Below are positions 6,834 to 15,322 of a stretch of DNA of 18,081 bases, in pieces (the stretch's first letter is position 1; every line of letters starts with the position of its first letter). The stretch covers positions 1 through 18,081 of the forward strand of contig JAYGED010000171.1 in assembly GCA_046582565.1 (NCBI GenBank), given 5' to 3'. The DNA comes from JAYGED01 sp046582565 (GTDB taxonomy: Bacteria; Pseudomonadota; Alphaproteobacteria; JAAXGF01). Under the pieces are notes generated by a model that was not told the DNA's origin, made no database searches, and worked only from the letters and a program-made list of their open reading frames with translations. A program made the translations under genes and the position numbers.

Positions 6834-8783
6834 TCACCCGCCGGGCTTTTGCACCCAAAACTGATACATGGCGTGGAACGTGGCCGGATTTTCGCACTCG
6901 AATTCATGCCAGGCAGCGAGCGAGGCGAACGCAGTGTCGTCGTGAATTGCCTGGAACTCAAGCATCGCCGGCCTATTGCCGGACATATCAAAGCCGAGAA
7001 ATTCCAGGCCGAGCTGATCCAAGGCGTCCTCGATCTTGGGTATGGTGAAACGATGTTCCTGGACGTGAAACAACAGATCCCTACAGCAGCTCATACCGTA
7101 GAAATCGCGCCATTCGACGATCTTCGCCATCTCCGTATCGCCGTTTCGCGCCGCATCCATGATATCGCCCCGGAAACGGCGGATATCGTCAACCGACGCC
7201 GCATAGTCTTTCTCGGCAATCATCTCGCGAAGCATCACGACAGGCTGACGGGCGGCCTCGCTGTAGAGAGCCACAAACATCAGGCCGCCGGGGCGCAGCA
7301 CATCCACCAGCACCCGCCAGCCGGCCAGCGGGTCACGCATATGATGCAGCCCGCCGACGCATTCGATGAGGTCGAACTGCCTACCATGGCTCTTCAATTC
7401 GAGGATGTCGCCCTGGCAGTATTCGATAGTGCCAATGCCGAGTTCCTCGGTCTTGCGCAGGGCATAGGAGAGGCTGGCGAGGCTTAAATCGACCGCCAGC
7501 ACGGAGGCATTATCATAGCGGCTTGCGGCCCCCAGGGCTTGCTGGCCCGTGCCGCAGCCGGCGATCAGGACATCCGGCTTCGACGGCGACACATAATCTC
7601 CCACATGCGGGTTGAAAACGGTCGCGCGCAAATACTGCCCGATCGATAGCGGCTGGCTTGCCAATCCGGCCTTGACCCAGCGGGGATAGGGATTCTCTTC
7701 ATACTGATCACGCACGCCCTTCGAGACCTTGTCATCGATTGGGGTCACGCTGGGGATACGCAGCGCCAGGGACCGCTCTGCCAGGGGCTCGCGCAACTGC
7801 CGCTCGATCAGCGCCATGACCGGTTCCGGCCAGGCTCGCTCGATCAGCTCTTCGGCGCCGGGCAGATCATGCAGCGCACGATAGGCGGCGAGAGCGCAGA
7901 GACCGTGGGGGGTGATGGCTCCGCCGTCTTTCACCTGCTGTTCAAGCGCCTCGACTGCGGCGCTCTCCTCGGCGGTTTCCCTATAGGCGTATTCGGTGGT
8001 GAAGCATTGCAGAGCCAGAGCCGCCGAGAAGGGCAGGCTTCGAGGCGCCGCTTCTTGCGCCGCATCGGCCCGGATCAGGCCACGGCGCAGGCCGCTCAGC
8101 AGGTCCTCGAAATCCATCGCATCAAACACGTTCAACGCCATAATGCGAAGCAGCAGTGGTATCTGCGACATCCGTCCGGCGACCGCGTGATACTCTTCCG
8201 CCTGAGATCCAGGATGGGCCAGCAGGCCGGTAATATCCGGATGGTGCCGTAACGCGCTGTTGATGGCGCTGGAAAGTTTATCGCTCCGCACCACGGGCCG
8301 CTCCAGCATCAAGAGCAAGTCCTCTAGCAGCTTATCGTCGATCTCACTGAACGAGACGTTCGATATGGTTTCCGCCAAATTCTCCCAATAGACGCCGTTT
8401 TCGGGATCAAATCTGGTGGCGTTCCGCAGGGCCGCGACAGCCTCACCGATGGCGCCGGACCGTGAGTACGCGTGTTCTAGATTGTGATACGCCTCGGCGA
8501 AGCCGGGCTTGAGGGCGACGGCCTTTTGCAGACAGACGATGGCCTCGCCGAGCCGCCCCTGCATGCCAAACGCGACACCCAGTAAATGATTGGCTTCCGC
8601 ATGGTCGGGCTGCTCGGCCAGCATGCTTTGGTAGTAGGCTTGGGCCTGATCCAGCCGACCGGCCTGATGATGCGCCAGCCCGGGTTGCAATTTCTGCTGT
8701 AGGGATTCCGACCCGCCAACCAGCACAGCCGCGCCCCGCTTGGCCTGATCCTTCGCCAGCCGCCGCCGTTCCGCCCGGTTCAT
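6834..8783 (-). CDS. TPR-repeat protein fused to a class I SAM-dependent methyltransferase
   Basis: The 649-residue protein has three parts. A basic start (MNRAERRRLAKDQAKRG) leads into about three tetratricopeptide repeats (residues 33-135; for example AEANHLLGVAFGMQGRLGEA and AEAYHNLEHAYSRSGAIGEA). A middle region of some 210 residues has no motif I recognise. It is followed by a NPYPRW element at 364-369 that often precedes this kind of domain. The methyltransferase core has the SAM-binding loop VLIAGCGTGQ at 405-414, an acidic residue at the end of strand 2 (LAVDLS, 429-434), and GGLHHMRDPLAGW with LRPGGLMFVALYS further on. I chose the Met at 8783 because AGGAG lies seven bases upstream. 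The acceptor is unknown; TPR repeats usually bind a protein partner. It is divergent from the amidase gene, with 88 bases between the start codons. Confidence 0.85.
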   Translation of the reverse strand: MNRAERRRLAKDQAKRGAAVLVGGSESLQQKLQPGLAHHQAGRLDQAQAYYQSMLAEQPDHAEANHLLGVAFGMQGRLGEAIVCLQKAVALKPGFAEAYHNLEHAYSRSGAIGEAVAALRNATRFDPENGVYWENLAETISNVSFSEIDDKLLEDLLLMLERPVVRSDKLSSAINSALRHHPDITGLLAHPGSQAEEYHAVAGRMSQIPLLLRIMALNVFDAMDFEDLLSGLRRGLIRADAAQEAAPRSLPFSAALALQCFTTEYAYRETAEESAAVEALEQQVKDGGAITPHGLCALAAYRALHDLPGAEELIERAWPEPVMALIERQLREPLAERSLALRIPSVTPIDDKVSKGVRDQYEENPYPRWVKAGLASQPLSIGQYLRATVFNPHVGDYVSPSKPDVLIAGCGTGQQALGAASRYDNASVLAVDLSLASLSYALRKTEELGIGTIEYCQGDILELKSHGRQFDLIECVGGLHHMRDPLAGWRVLVDVLRPGGLMFVALYSEAARQPVVMLREMIAEKDYAASVDDIRRFRGDIMDAARNGDTEMAKIVEWRDFYGMSCCRDLLFHVQEHRFTIPKIEDALDQLGLEFLGFDMSGNRPAMLEFQAIHDDTAFASLAAWHEFECENPATFHAMYQFWVQKPGG

Positions 8784-8871
8784 CGAAATACTCCTGAAAT
8801 CAGCAGGTGATAACAGGGCCTTCATATCGCAGTATGATTAACAAATTTTCACCATCGATCGAGTCAACGCC

Positions 8872-10515
8872 ATGAGCCAACCCGGGATCACCGCCGACAC
8901 CATCGCCGCCGCCGAGCCGCTAGCGGGCATCGAGTTCAGCGCCGCCGAGCGCACCCAGATCCTCGCCAAGATCGACGAGAAAATCGACTGGCTGCGGGCG
9001 TGCCGACGCTTCGTGCCTGAGAATGGGCTGGGGCCGGCAACGGTGTTCGACCCACGCCTGCCCGGCATGGATATCCTTCCTCAGGATGGCGGCTTTACAC
9101 CCAGCGACGCGCCGCCGCCACCGCTCCCCGAGCAGGACATCGACATCGCCTTCGCCCCGCTCACCACCCTCGCCGGTTGGCTGCGCGAGGGCGCGATCAC
9201 CAGCAGCCGGCTGACGGCGCTTTATCTCGAGCGCATCGAGCGCATCGGGCCCACGCTGGAATGTACGGTGACCGTCACCCGTGATCTGGCTATTGCCCAG
9301 GCCGCCGAGGCCGACCGGGAAATCGCCGCCGGGCTCTATCGCGGGCCGCTGCACGGTATTCCCTGGGGCGCCAAGGACCTGCTCGATACCGCCGGCATCG
9401 CCACCACATGGGGGGCTGCTCCGTATCGCGACAGGATGCCCACGCGCGACGCCGCCGTGGTCCGCCGCCTGCATGACGCCGGCGCGGTGCTGATCGCCAA
9501 GACAACCCTGGGGGCGCTGGCCTTTGGCGATATCTGGTTTGGCGGCCGGACGCGCAATCCCTGGCACATCGATGAGGGCGCGAGCGGCTCCAGCGCCGGC
9601 TCAGCGTCGGCCACCGCCGCGGGCCTGGTCGGCTTCGCCATCGGCACCGAGACCCTGGGCTCCATCGTCAGCCCCTGTGAGCGCTGCGGCGTTACCGGCC
9701 TGCGCCCGACCTTCGGGCGAGTCTCGCGGGCCGGCGCCATGGCCCTGAGCTGGTCCCTCGACAAGATCGGCCCGATCTGCCGCGCGGTCGAGGACAGCGC
9801 CCTGGTGCTCGATACCCTGAACGGCTACGACGCCGCGGACCCGGGCTCCATCGACATGCCCTTCGCCTACCATGCCGGACGGTCGGTCAAGGGCCTTCGC
9901 CTGGGCTATTCGCCGGCCTGGTTTGAGGGAGACCAGGCCACCGACGTCGACCGCGCGGCGCTGAGCGCGGCACAGGCAATAGGTTTGGAACTTGTCGAGA
10001 TCACCCTGCCCGACCTGCCCTATGACTCCCTGATGACCATCCTGGATGCCGACTGCGCCGCCGCCTTTGAGGAGCTTACCTTGAGCGGGCGGGACGATCT
10101 GCTGGTACGCCAGGACGACGAGGCCTGGCCTAACCTGTTCCGCACCGCCCATCTCATCCCGGCGGTCGCCTATGTGCAGGTCGAGCGGTTACGGCGCGCG
10201 GTGATGATCGCCATGGCCGATGTATTCCAGGGCATCGACGCGATGATCGGCTCGACCCCGGAAGGCGCCATGCTGACCATCACCAATTTCACCGGCCAGC
10301 CTTCCCTCACCCTGCCCGCGGGGTTCCTTGAGCGCCCCCTGCTCGGCGATGGAACCTTGAGTCGAGACGCGCCGAGCAAATCCGGCCCCAAACACCGCAT
10401 GCCCCAGGGCATCACTCTTTGGGGGCGACTGTTCGATGAGGACACTCTCTGCGCCATCGGCATGGCGCTGGAGGCGCATTTCAATCTCGCAAACCAACGG
10501 CCGCCGACAGGATAG
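8872..10515 (+). CDS. Amidase signature family hydrolase
   Basis: This is a 547-residue member of the amidase signature superfamily, which hydrolyses C-N amide bonds with a Ser-cis-Ser-Lys triad. Lys168 lies in HGIPWGAKDLLDTAG. The glycine/serine loop is GASGSSAGSASA (about 236-247), and the expected nucleophile is Ser264 in GTETLGSIVSP; the common family form is GTDTGGSI. The Cys-Gly-Val-Thr-Gly-Leu-Arg-Pro segment after it is also family-typical. An N-terminal region of about 95 residues precedes the domain and may be helical, with a proline-rich linker (APPPPLPEQD). No signal peptide is seen, so it is probably cytoplasmic. It is unlikely to be GatA, as gatB and gatC are not adjacent. The true substrate is unknown. 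It lies three bases upstream of alkA. Confidence 0.9.
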   Translation: MSQPGITADTIAAAEPLAGIEFSAAERTQILAKIDEKIDWLRACRRFVPENGLGPATVFDPRLPGMDILPQDGGFTPSDAPPPPLPEQDIDIAFAPLTTLAGWLREGAITSSRLTALYLERIERIGPTLECTVTVTRDLAIAQAAEADREIAAGLYRGPLHGIPWGAKDLLDTAGIATTWGAAPYRDRMPTRDAAVVRRLHDAGAVLIAKTTLGALAFGDIWFGGRTRNPWHIDEGASGSSAGSASATAAGLVGFAIGTETLGSIVSPCERCGVTGLRPTFGRVSRAGAMALSWSLDKIGPICRAVEDSALVLDTLNGYDAADPGSIDMPFAYHAGRSVKGLRLGYSPAWFEGDQATDVDRAALSAAQAIGLELVEITLPDLPYDSLMTILDADCAAAFEELTLSGRDDLLVRQDDEAWPNLFRTAHLIPAVAYVQVERLRRAVMIAMADVFQGIDAMIGSTPEGAMLTITNFTGQPSLTLPAGFLERPLLGDGTLSRDAPSKSGPKHRMPQGITLWGRLFDEDTLCAIGMALEAHFNLANQRPPTG

Positions 10516-10518
10516 CCG

Positions 10519-11379
10519 ATGGTATGGCGTTCGATTCAGCCTTTCAGGGCGCCCTATCCGTGGGACCATATCCTTAATTATCTGGCGCGCCGCGCCATCT
10601 CCGGCGTCGAGACCGTATCGGCGAACAGCTATAGGCGTAGTGTGGTAATCGACGGAGTCGGCGCCGTGCTCGAAGCCAGGCTCGACACTGAAGGGACAAG
10701 CCTGGTCCTCTCCTGCGGTATCCCCTGTGATGGCCATATCAGCCGCCTGCGTCGAATGTTTGACCTCGACGCCGATCCGGCGGTCATCGACCAGCATCTC
10801 GCCACGGACCCCCTGCTCGCGCCCCTGATAGACAGAAATGCCGGGTTGCGCGTGCCCAAGGCATGGGACCCGTACGAGCTTGCCATTCGCACTATTGTCG
10901 GCCAGCAGGTCAGCGTGGCCTGGGCGACGACGGTGACCGGGCGCATCGCCGAGCGTTTCGGTACGGCCTTGCTGAACATCGACGGCGACGACGAAATTCG
11001 CTTCTTGTTTCCAACCGCCGAGCGCCTCGCTAATGCCGATCTATCATCACTCGGCATGCCCGGAAAGCGGGCGCAGGCGATCAAGGGGTTTGCGGCGGCA
11101 GTCGCCAGCGGCGCCCTCGATCTCGAAAATCTAGGCGGGCTCGATGAAACTATCGAGCGGCTTTGCGCCCTGCCCGGCATCGGCCCCTGGACCGCCCATT
11201 ACATCGCCATGCGCGGGCTCGGCGAGGCCGATGGCTTTCCCGATGGCGACCTCGGACTACAGTATGCGGCAGCAGCAAAAGGCGAGCGCCTGGCGGCCCG
11301 TCAACTGGCCGAGATGGCTGAGAATTGGCGGCCCTGGCGAGCCTACGCCGCCCTGCATCTCTGGACATCTCTAGATTAA
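10519..11379 (+). CDS. alkA: DNA-3-methyladenine glycosylase II, AlkA
   Basis: This base-excision repair enzyme removes alkylated bases such as 3-methyladenine from DNA. The 286-residue protein starts with an AlkA N-terminal domain (FRAPYPWDHILNYLARRAISGVE). The HhH-GPD glycosylase core runs from about residue 117 (DPYELAIRTIVGQQVSV). The helix-hairpin-helix LPGIGPWTAHYIAMR is at 218-232, and Asp244 in FPDGDLGL matches the catalytic Asp of E. coli AlkA. The C-terminal WRPWRAYAALHLW is typical. Length is normal and there is no fused Ada domain. The ATG is three bases after the amidase stop and has no clear ribosome site of its own, so translation is probably coupled. The pairing with an amidase has no obvious biochemical logic. 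Confidence 0.93.
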   Translation: MVWRSIQPFRAPYPWDHILNYLARRAISGVETVSANSYRRSVVIDGVGAVLEARLDTEGTSLVLSCGIPCDGHISRLRRMFDLDADPAVIDQHLATDPLLAPLIDRNAGLRVPKAWDPYELAIRTIVGQQVSVAWATTVTGRIAERFGTALLNIDGDDEIRFLFPTAERLANADLSSLGMPGKRAQAIKGFAAAVASGALDLENLGGLDETIERLCALPGIGPWTAHYIAMRGLGEADGFPDGDLGLQYAAAAKGERLAARQLAEMAENWRPWRAYAALHLWTSLD

Positions 11380-11397
11380 AAGTACCGAAATTTAGTG

Positions 11398-11427
11398 AAA
11401 AAGTGGGGCGCTCCGATTGAGCGCCCC
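11398..11427 (-). terminator. Probable rho-independent terminator of nrdJ
   Basis: GGGGCGCTC (11405-11413) and GAGCGCCCC (11419-11427) form a perfect 9-bp stem with a 5-base loop. Read on the minus strand it is followed by AC and then five T, the expected layout. On the plus strand no T tract follows, so I assign it to nrdJ, whose stop is about 105 bases upstream of it. It may also mark the 3' end of alkA mRNA by blocking exonucleases. Confidence 0.7.
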
Positions 11428-11447
11428 GAAATCAGGGAGGACACACC

Positions 11448-11525
11448 ATGTACTCTGCGAACACGTCGATAAATAACGCGTCGCAGGTGTCGCAACGGAA
11501 CGGACTACGCCGAGACCAGCAATAG
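11448..11525 (+). CDS. Possible 25-residue small ORF with a strong Shine-Dalgarno sequence
   Basis: An ATG at 11448 is preceded at seven bases by GGGAGG (11435-11440), one of the best ribosome sites in the window. The ORF encodes 25 residues, MYSANTSINNASQVSQRNGL plus RRDQQ, ending in TAG. It is polar, with no membrane segment. It lies in the gap between alkA and nrdJ, right after the hairpin at 11405-11427 and opposite in direction to nrdJ. It could be a real microprotein, the decayed start of a lost gene, or chance. I do not recognise it. Confidence 0.3.
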   Translation: MYSANTSINNASQVSQRNGLRRDQQ

Positions 11526-11532
11526 CTAAGCT

Positions 11533-14500
11533 CTATGAGCAACCGCTCGTGGCGCCGCAGCTATCGCACTTCAGGCACGTCCCGTTGCGAACCAGCGTGA
11601 AGGAGCCGCATTCATTGCAGGCATCCCCTTCGTATCCCTTCATCCGCGCTTGGCGGATCTCGGTGACCTGTTGAGCGGACACCGTGTTCGTTGTACTGAC
11701 GGCAACAACATCGACGCTGCTGGCGCCGGTCCCGGCAGCCGCTGCATCAAGCATAGTCGTCTCTCCACCGCCGCCGGCGGCGACGATGCGCAGGCCCGAG
11801 CGCACATAGCCGGTGCTGGTGACCTTCATCAAGGCCTCCTCAAGGCGGGCGACCGCGCCGGCGGTGCTACCCCCCTTTGCCCCATCTGGCAGCACACCCT
11901 CATCCTCGCCCGCGCCGATGCTGTCAGGCAGCAGGTCGTCGAGCTCTACATGGGCCAGATCATTGCGCCCGAGATAAGAGATAGCGAGCTCGCGGAAGAT
12001 GTAGTCGAGGATCGATGTCGACATTTTAATGGCTTCGTTGCCCTCGACTATGCCCGACGGCTCGAAGCGGGTGAAGGTGAAGGCATCGACATATTCCTCA
12101 AGCGGTACGCCATGCTGCAGACCCATGGATATGGCGATAGCGAAACTGTCCATCATGGCGCGGAAGGACGAGCCTTCCTTGTGCATGTCGAGGAAGATTT
12201 CGCCGAGATGACCGTCGTCGTATTCGCCGGTGCGCAAATAGACCTTGTGACCGCCGACGATGGCCTTCTGGGTATAGCCGCGGCGCCGCGTCGGTAACCG
12301 GCGGCGCGCCGTGATCTGCTTTTCAACGACCCTGACGATGCGCTCGGGCATCGATTCTTCGTCGCTCTCATCCATGTCGTCCTCGACATCGTCGAGGGTA
12401 AGCGCGCTCAGGGGCTGGGAAAGCTTGGAGCCATCCCGATAGAGGGCGATGGCCTTGAGGCCGAGACGCCAGGCCTGCAGATAGGCATCCTGGCAATCCT
12501 CGACGGTGGCGCTGTTCGGCATATTGATGGTCTTCGAAATAGCGCCCGAAATGAAAGGCTGGGACGCCGCCATCATGTTGATGTGGCTATCAGGCGACAG
12601 GAAGCGCTTGCCGATCCGGCCGCAGGGGCTGGCGCAATCGAAAACCGAGAGGTCTTTGGTCTTGATATGCGGCGCTCCTTCAAGAGTCATCGCCCCACAG
12701 CAATAGATATTGGCGGCATCAATCTCGGCCTTTGCAAAGCCGAGCTGGTTCAGCATATCGAAAGCGGGGTCGTCGAGGGCGGCGTCGCTGAAGCCTAGAG
12801 CCTTGGTGCAGAAATCAGCCCCGAGAGTCCATTTGTTGAAGGCAAATTTGATATCGAAGGCGCTTTCCAGTGACGCCTCAAGGGCGTCGAGAATCGCCTG
12901 GGTGAAGCCCAATTCGCGGAGCCGGGCGTGATTGACGCCGGGCGCGTCGAGCAGGGTGCCCCGGCCCACGGCGTAACGAACCATATCTTCGATCTCGCTC
13001 TCGCCGTAGCCGAGGGTTTCAAGCGCGGTCGGCACCGTGCGGTTGATGATCTTGAAATAGCCGCCGCCGGCGAGTTTTTTGAATTTCACCAGGGCGAAAT
13101 CGGGCTCGATCCCGGTGGTGTCGCAGTCCATCACCAGGCCAATTGTGCCGGTCGGCGCGACCACCGTGGTCTGTGCGTTGCGATAACCGTGCGCCTCGCC
13201 GAGTTCGAGAGCCTTATCCCAGGCCTTGCAGGCCGCGCCGATCAGACTCTTGTCGGGACAATTCCCCGCGTCCAGCGGCACCGGCGGCACCGACAGGCCC
13301 TCATAGCCGCCGGTTTTGCCATAGGCGGCGCGGCGGTGGTTGCGGATCACGGTGAGCATGGCATCGCGGTTATCGGCAAAGCCGGGGAAAGCGCCCATCT
13401 CGCCCGCCATCTCAGCCGAGGTGGCATAAGAGACGCCGGTCATCAGCGCGCTGATCGCGGCGCAAATGGCGCGGCCTTCCACGCAATCATAGCCGTAGCC
13501 GGAAGCCATGAGCACGCCGCCGATATTGGCGTAGCCGAGACCCAGGGTTCGGAAATCATAGCTGCGCCGGGCGATATCAACCGATGGGAATTGGGCCATG
13601 ACCACGGAAATTTCCAACGCCATGGTCCACAGGCGAACCGCATGGCTGAAGGATACCAGATCAAAGGTCTCACCCTTGGCTTGGAAATTCTGCAGGTTGA
13701 TCGACGCCAGGTTGCACGCCGTATCATCGAGGAACATATATTCGGAACAGGGATTCGAGGCGTTGATGCGACCCGACTCAGGGCAGGTGTGCCAGTCGTT
13801 AATGGTGGTGTCGTACTGCAGGCCCGGATCGGCCGAAGACCAGGCGGCATGGGCGATTTGTTCCCACAGATCGCGCGCCGAGACGGTCTTGTGCAGCTTC
13901 CCGTCGGTGCGCCGCTTAAGTTCCCAGTCGCCGCCGTCCAGGGCGCTGCGCATGAATTCTTCCGTGACCCGGATGGTGTTGTTCGAATTCTGCCCCGACA
14001 CGGTGATATAGGCCTCGGAATCCCAATCGGTGTTGTAGGTCTGGAAATCCATCGACTTATAGCCCTGGCGGGCGAATTGAATGGTCCGCTGGATATAGTT
14101 CTCGGGGATCAGTGACTCTCGGGCCGCGCGGATCGATGATTTCAGACGCTGATTGCTCTTCGGCGCGAACCGTTCTTCTGAGTCGCCCTCCTGACAGGCC
14201 GCCATGATGGCATTGAGATGGCGCGCACAAAGCTGGGAGCCGACAACCAGCGCCGCCACCTTCTGCTCTTCCACGGCCTTCCAATTGATGAATTCTTCGA
14301 TGTCGGGATGATCCGCATCGACGATCACCATCTTGGCGGCGCGCCGCGTGGTGCCGCCCGACTTGATCGACCCCGCCGCGCGGTCGCCGACCTTGAGGAA
14401 GCTCATCAGCCCCGACGACATGCCGCCGCCGGAGAGAAATTCGCCACTGCCGCGCAGCGCCGAGAAGTTGGTTCCCGTACCCGAGCCGTATTTGAACAGC

Positions 14501-15168
14501 CGGGCTTCGCGCACCCAGAGATCCATGATGCCGTTTTCGTTGACCAGGTCGTCGTTGACGCTCTGGATAAAGCAGGCATGGGGCTGAGGATGCTTGTAGG
14601 AGGAAGCTGATCGGGTTAATTCGCCGGTCTCGTAATCCACATAATGGTGGCCCTGGGCGGGGCCGTCGATACCGTAAGCCCAGTGCAGTCCGGTGTTGAA
14701 CCATTGCGGCGAATTCGGCGCGGCCATCTGGCGGCTCAGCATATAGCGCATTTCGTCGTAATAAGCCTGGGCGTCCTCCTCGGCGTCGAAATAGCCGGCC
14801 TTCCAGCCCCAATAAGTCCAGGTGCCGGCCAGGCGGTCGAACACGTCGGTGGCGGATTTTTCAGAACCATAGCGCTCGCCCTCGTCGAGCGCATCAAGGG
14901 CTTCCTGGTCAGGCTCATTGGCCCACAGCCAGGCGGGAACGTTATCCTCTTTCACGGGTTTGAAACGGGCGGCGACGCCGGCCTTGCGGAAATATTTCTG
15001 GGCGATTATGTCGCAAGCGACCTGCGACCAGGTGGCCGGAACCTCGATGTTCTCAAGCAGGAAAACGACTGACCCGTCGGGATTACGAATTTCGCTGGTC
15101 GTGGTGCGTAGTTCGAGGCCCGCATAGGGCGACTCCGCTGCCGTGGTGAAGCGCCGCTCAACAAGCAT
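11533..15168 (-). CDS. nrdJ: Vitamin B12-dependent (class II) ribonucleoside-diphosphate reductase NrdJ
   Basis: This enzyme makes deoxyribonucleotides using adenosylcobalamin to generate the thiyl radical, and so works with or without oxygen. The 1211-residue protein starts LVERRFT, as family members do. The active-site set is present: Cys199 (PHACFIQS) and Cys485 (DDTACNLAS) as the expected redox pair, and the NPCSE motif at 472-476 with Cys474 as the radical cysteine. APTGTIG at 671-677 is the phosphate-binding loop. A segment around residues 965-1035 resembles the TSCPD domain. The C-terminus (CNECG at 1184-1188 to CLKCDSCG at 1198-1205) looks like a zinc ribbon with a redox tail. An acidic stretch at about 926-938 links core and tail. 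The Shine-Dalgarno sequence is weak. It is divergent from the NDUFA12 gene, with NrdR-like sites between. Confidence 0.97.
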   Translation of the reverse strand: MLVERRFTTAAESPYAGLELRTTTSEIRNPDGSVVFLLENIEVPATWSQVACDIIAQKYFRKAGVAARFKPVKEDNVPAWLWANEPDQEALDALDEGERYGSEKSATDVFDRLAGTWTYWGWKAGYFDAEEDAQAYYDEMRYMLSRQMAAPNSPQWFNTGLHWAYGIDGPAQGHHYVDYETGELTRSASSYKHPQPHACFIQSVNDDLVNENGIMDLWVREARLFKYGSGTGTNFSALRGSGEFLSGGGMSSGLMSFLKVGDRAAGSIKSGGTTRRAAKMVIVDADHPDIEEFINWKAVEEQKVAALVVGSQLCARHLNAIMAACQEGDSEERFAPKSNQRLKSSIRAARESLIPENYIQRTIQFARQGYKSMDFQTYNTDWDSEAYITVSGQNSNNTIRVTEEFMRSALDGGDWELKRRTDGKLHKTVSARDLWEQIAHAAWSSADPGLQYDTTINDWHTCPESGRINASNPCSEYMFLDDTACNLASINLQNFQAKGETFDLVSFSHAVRLWTMALEISVVMAQFPSVDIARRSYDFRTLGLGYANIGGVLMASGYGYDCVEGRAICAAISALMTGVSYATSAEMAGEMGAFPGFADNRDAMLTVIRNHRRAAYGKTGGYEGLSVPPVPLDAGNCPDKSLIGAACKAWDKALELGEAHGYRNAQTTVVAPTGTIGLVMDCDTTGIEPDFALVKFKKLAGGGYFKIINRTVPTALETLGYGESEIEDMVRYAVGRGTLLDAPGVNHARLRELGFTQAILDALEASLESAFDIKFAFNKWTLGADFCTKALGFSDAALDDPAFDMLNQLGFAKAEIDAANIYCCGAMTLEGAPHIKTKDLSVFDCASPCGRIGKRFLSPDSHINMMAASQPFISGAISKTINMPNSATVEDCQDAYLQAWRLGLKAIALYRDGSKLSQPLSALTLDDVEDDMDESDEESMPERIVRVVEKQITARRRLPTRRRGYTQKAIVGGHKVYLRTGEYDDGHLGEIFLDMHKEGSSFRAMMDSFAIAISMGLQHGVPLEEYVDAFTFTRFEPSGIVEGNEAIKMSTSILDYIFRELAISYLGRNDLAHVELDDLLPDSIGAGEDEGVLPDGAKGGSTAGAVARLEEALMKVTSTGYVRSGLRIVAAGGGGETTMLDAAAAGTGASSVDVVAVSTTNTVSAQQVTEIRQARMKGYEGDACNECGSFTLVRNGTCLKCDSCGATSGCS

Positions 15169-15239
15169 AACTAATTGCCCCCGATACCAAAAAAAGTTTT
15201 CTTTTTACGCCACACCCCGAGACCGAACCCTGACTCGAC

Positions 15240-15255
15240 CTACATCATCTTGTAG
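15240..15255. promoter_or_regulatory. NrdR-box-like element 1
   Basis: CTACATCATCTTGTAG is a 16-bp imperfect palindrome (CTACA...TGTAG) upstream of nrdJ. Length and half-sites resemble NrdR boxes, the operators of the ATP/dATP-sensing repressor of ribonucleotide reductase genes. It is a weaker match to the classic consensus than element 3, but shares TCTTGTAG with element 2. Confidence 0.5.
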
Positions 15256-15270
15256 CGGACAGAGAAGAAA

Positions 15271-15283
15271 CCACATCTTGTAG
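15271..15283. promoter_or_regulatory. NrdR-box-like element 2 (short)
   Basis: CCACATCTTGTAG combines the CCAC left end of element 3 with the CATCTTGTAG right end of element 1, but is three bases shorter, so the two half-sites sit closer. It lies 28 bp from element 1 (TTGTAG to TTGTAG). It may be a degenerate or half site. Confidence 0.35.
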
Positions 15284-15284
15284 G

Positions 15285-15290
15285 ATCATA
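15285..15290 (-). promoter_or_regulatory. Possible -10 box of the nrdJ promoter
   Basis: TATGAT on the minus strand is 5/6 to the -10 consensus. I see no good -35 at 16-18 bases upstream. Its position between NrdR-like elements would suit repression, but this is a guess from layout. Confidence 0.25.
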
Positions 15291-15307
15291 CAACGGTATT
15301 TTGTATG
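15287..15307. repeat. Inverted repeat CATACAA-N7-TTGTATG
   Basis: CATACAA (15287-15293) and TTGTATG (15301-15307) are perfect 7-bp arms around a 7-bp spacer. The arms share the ACAA/TTGT core of the neighbouring NrdR-like elements but the spacing differs. It could be another operator or a separate regulator's site. Confidence 0.45.
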
Positions 15308-15322
15308 TTGAGTGAAAATTAA

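Noticed and set aside
6825..7487. A 220-codon plus-strand frame antisense to the TPR-methyltransferase
   Set aside because: It begins inside the TRAP terminator's T tract, has no ribosome site or motif, and mirrors the codon structure of the real gene.
12928..14115. A 395-codon open frame antisense to nrdJ
   Set aside because: It lies wholly within a clearly coding gene on the other strand, shows no family pattern, and long antisense frames are common in GC-rich coding DNA.
15169..15239. Possible cobalamin riboswitch in the nrdJ leader
   Set aside because: The leader is short and I could not find a B12-box-like element or the needed stems. The CTTTTT run near 15211-15216 is not part of a clear hairpin.
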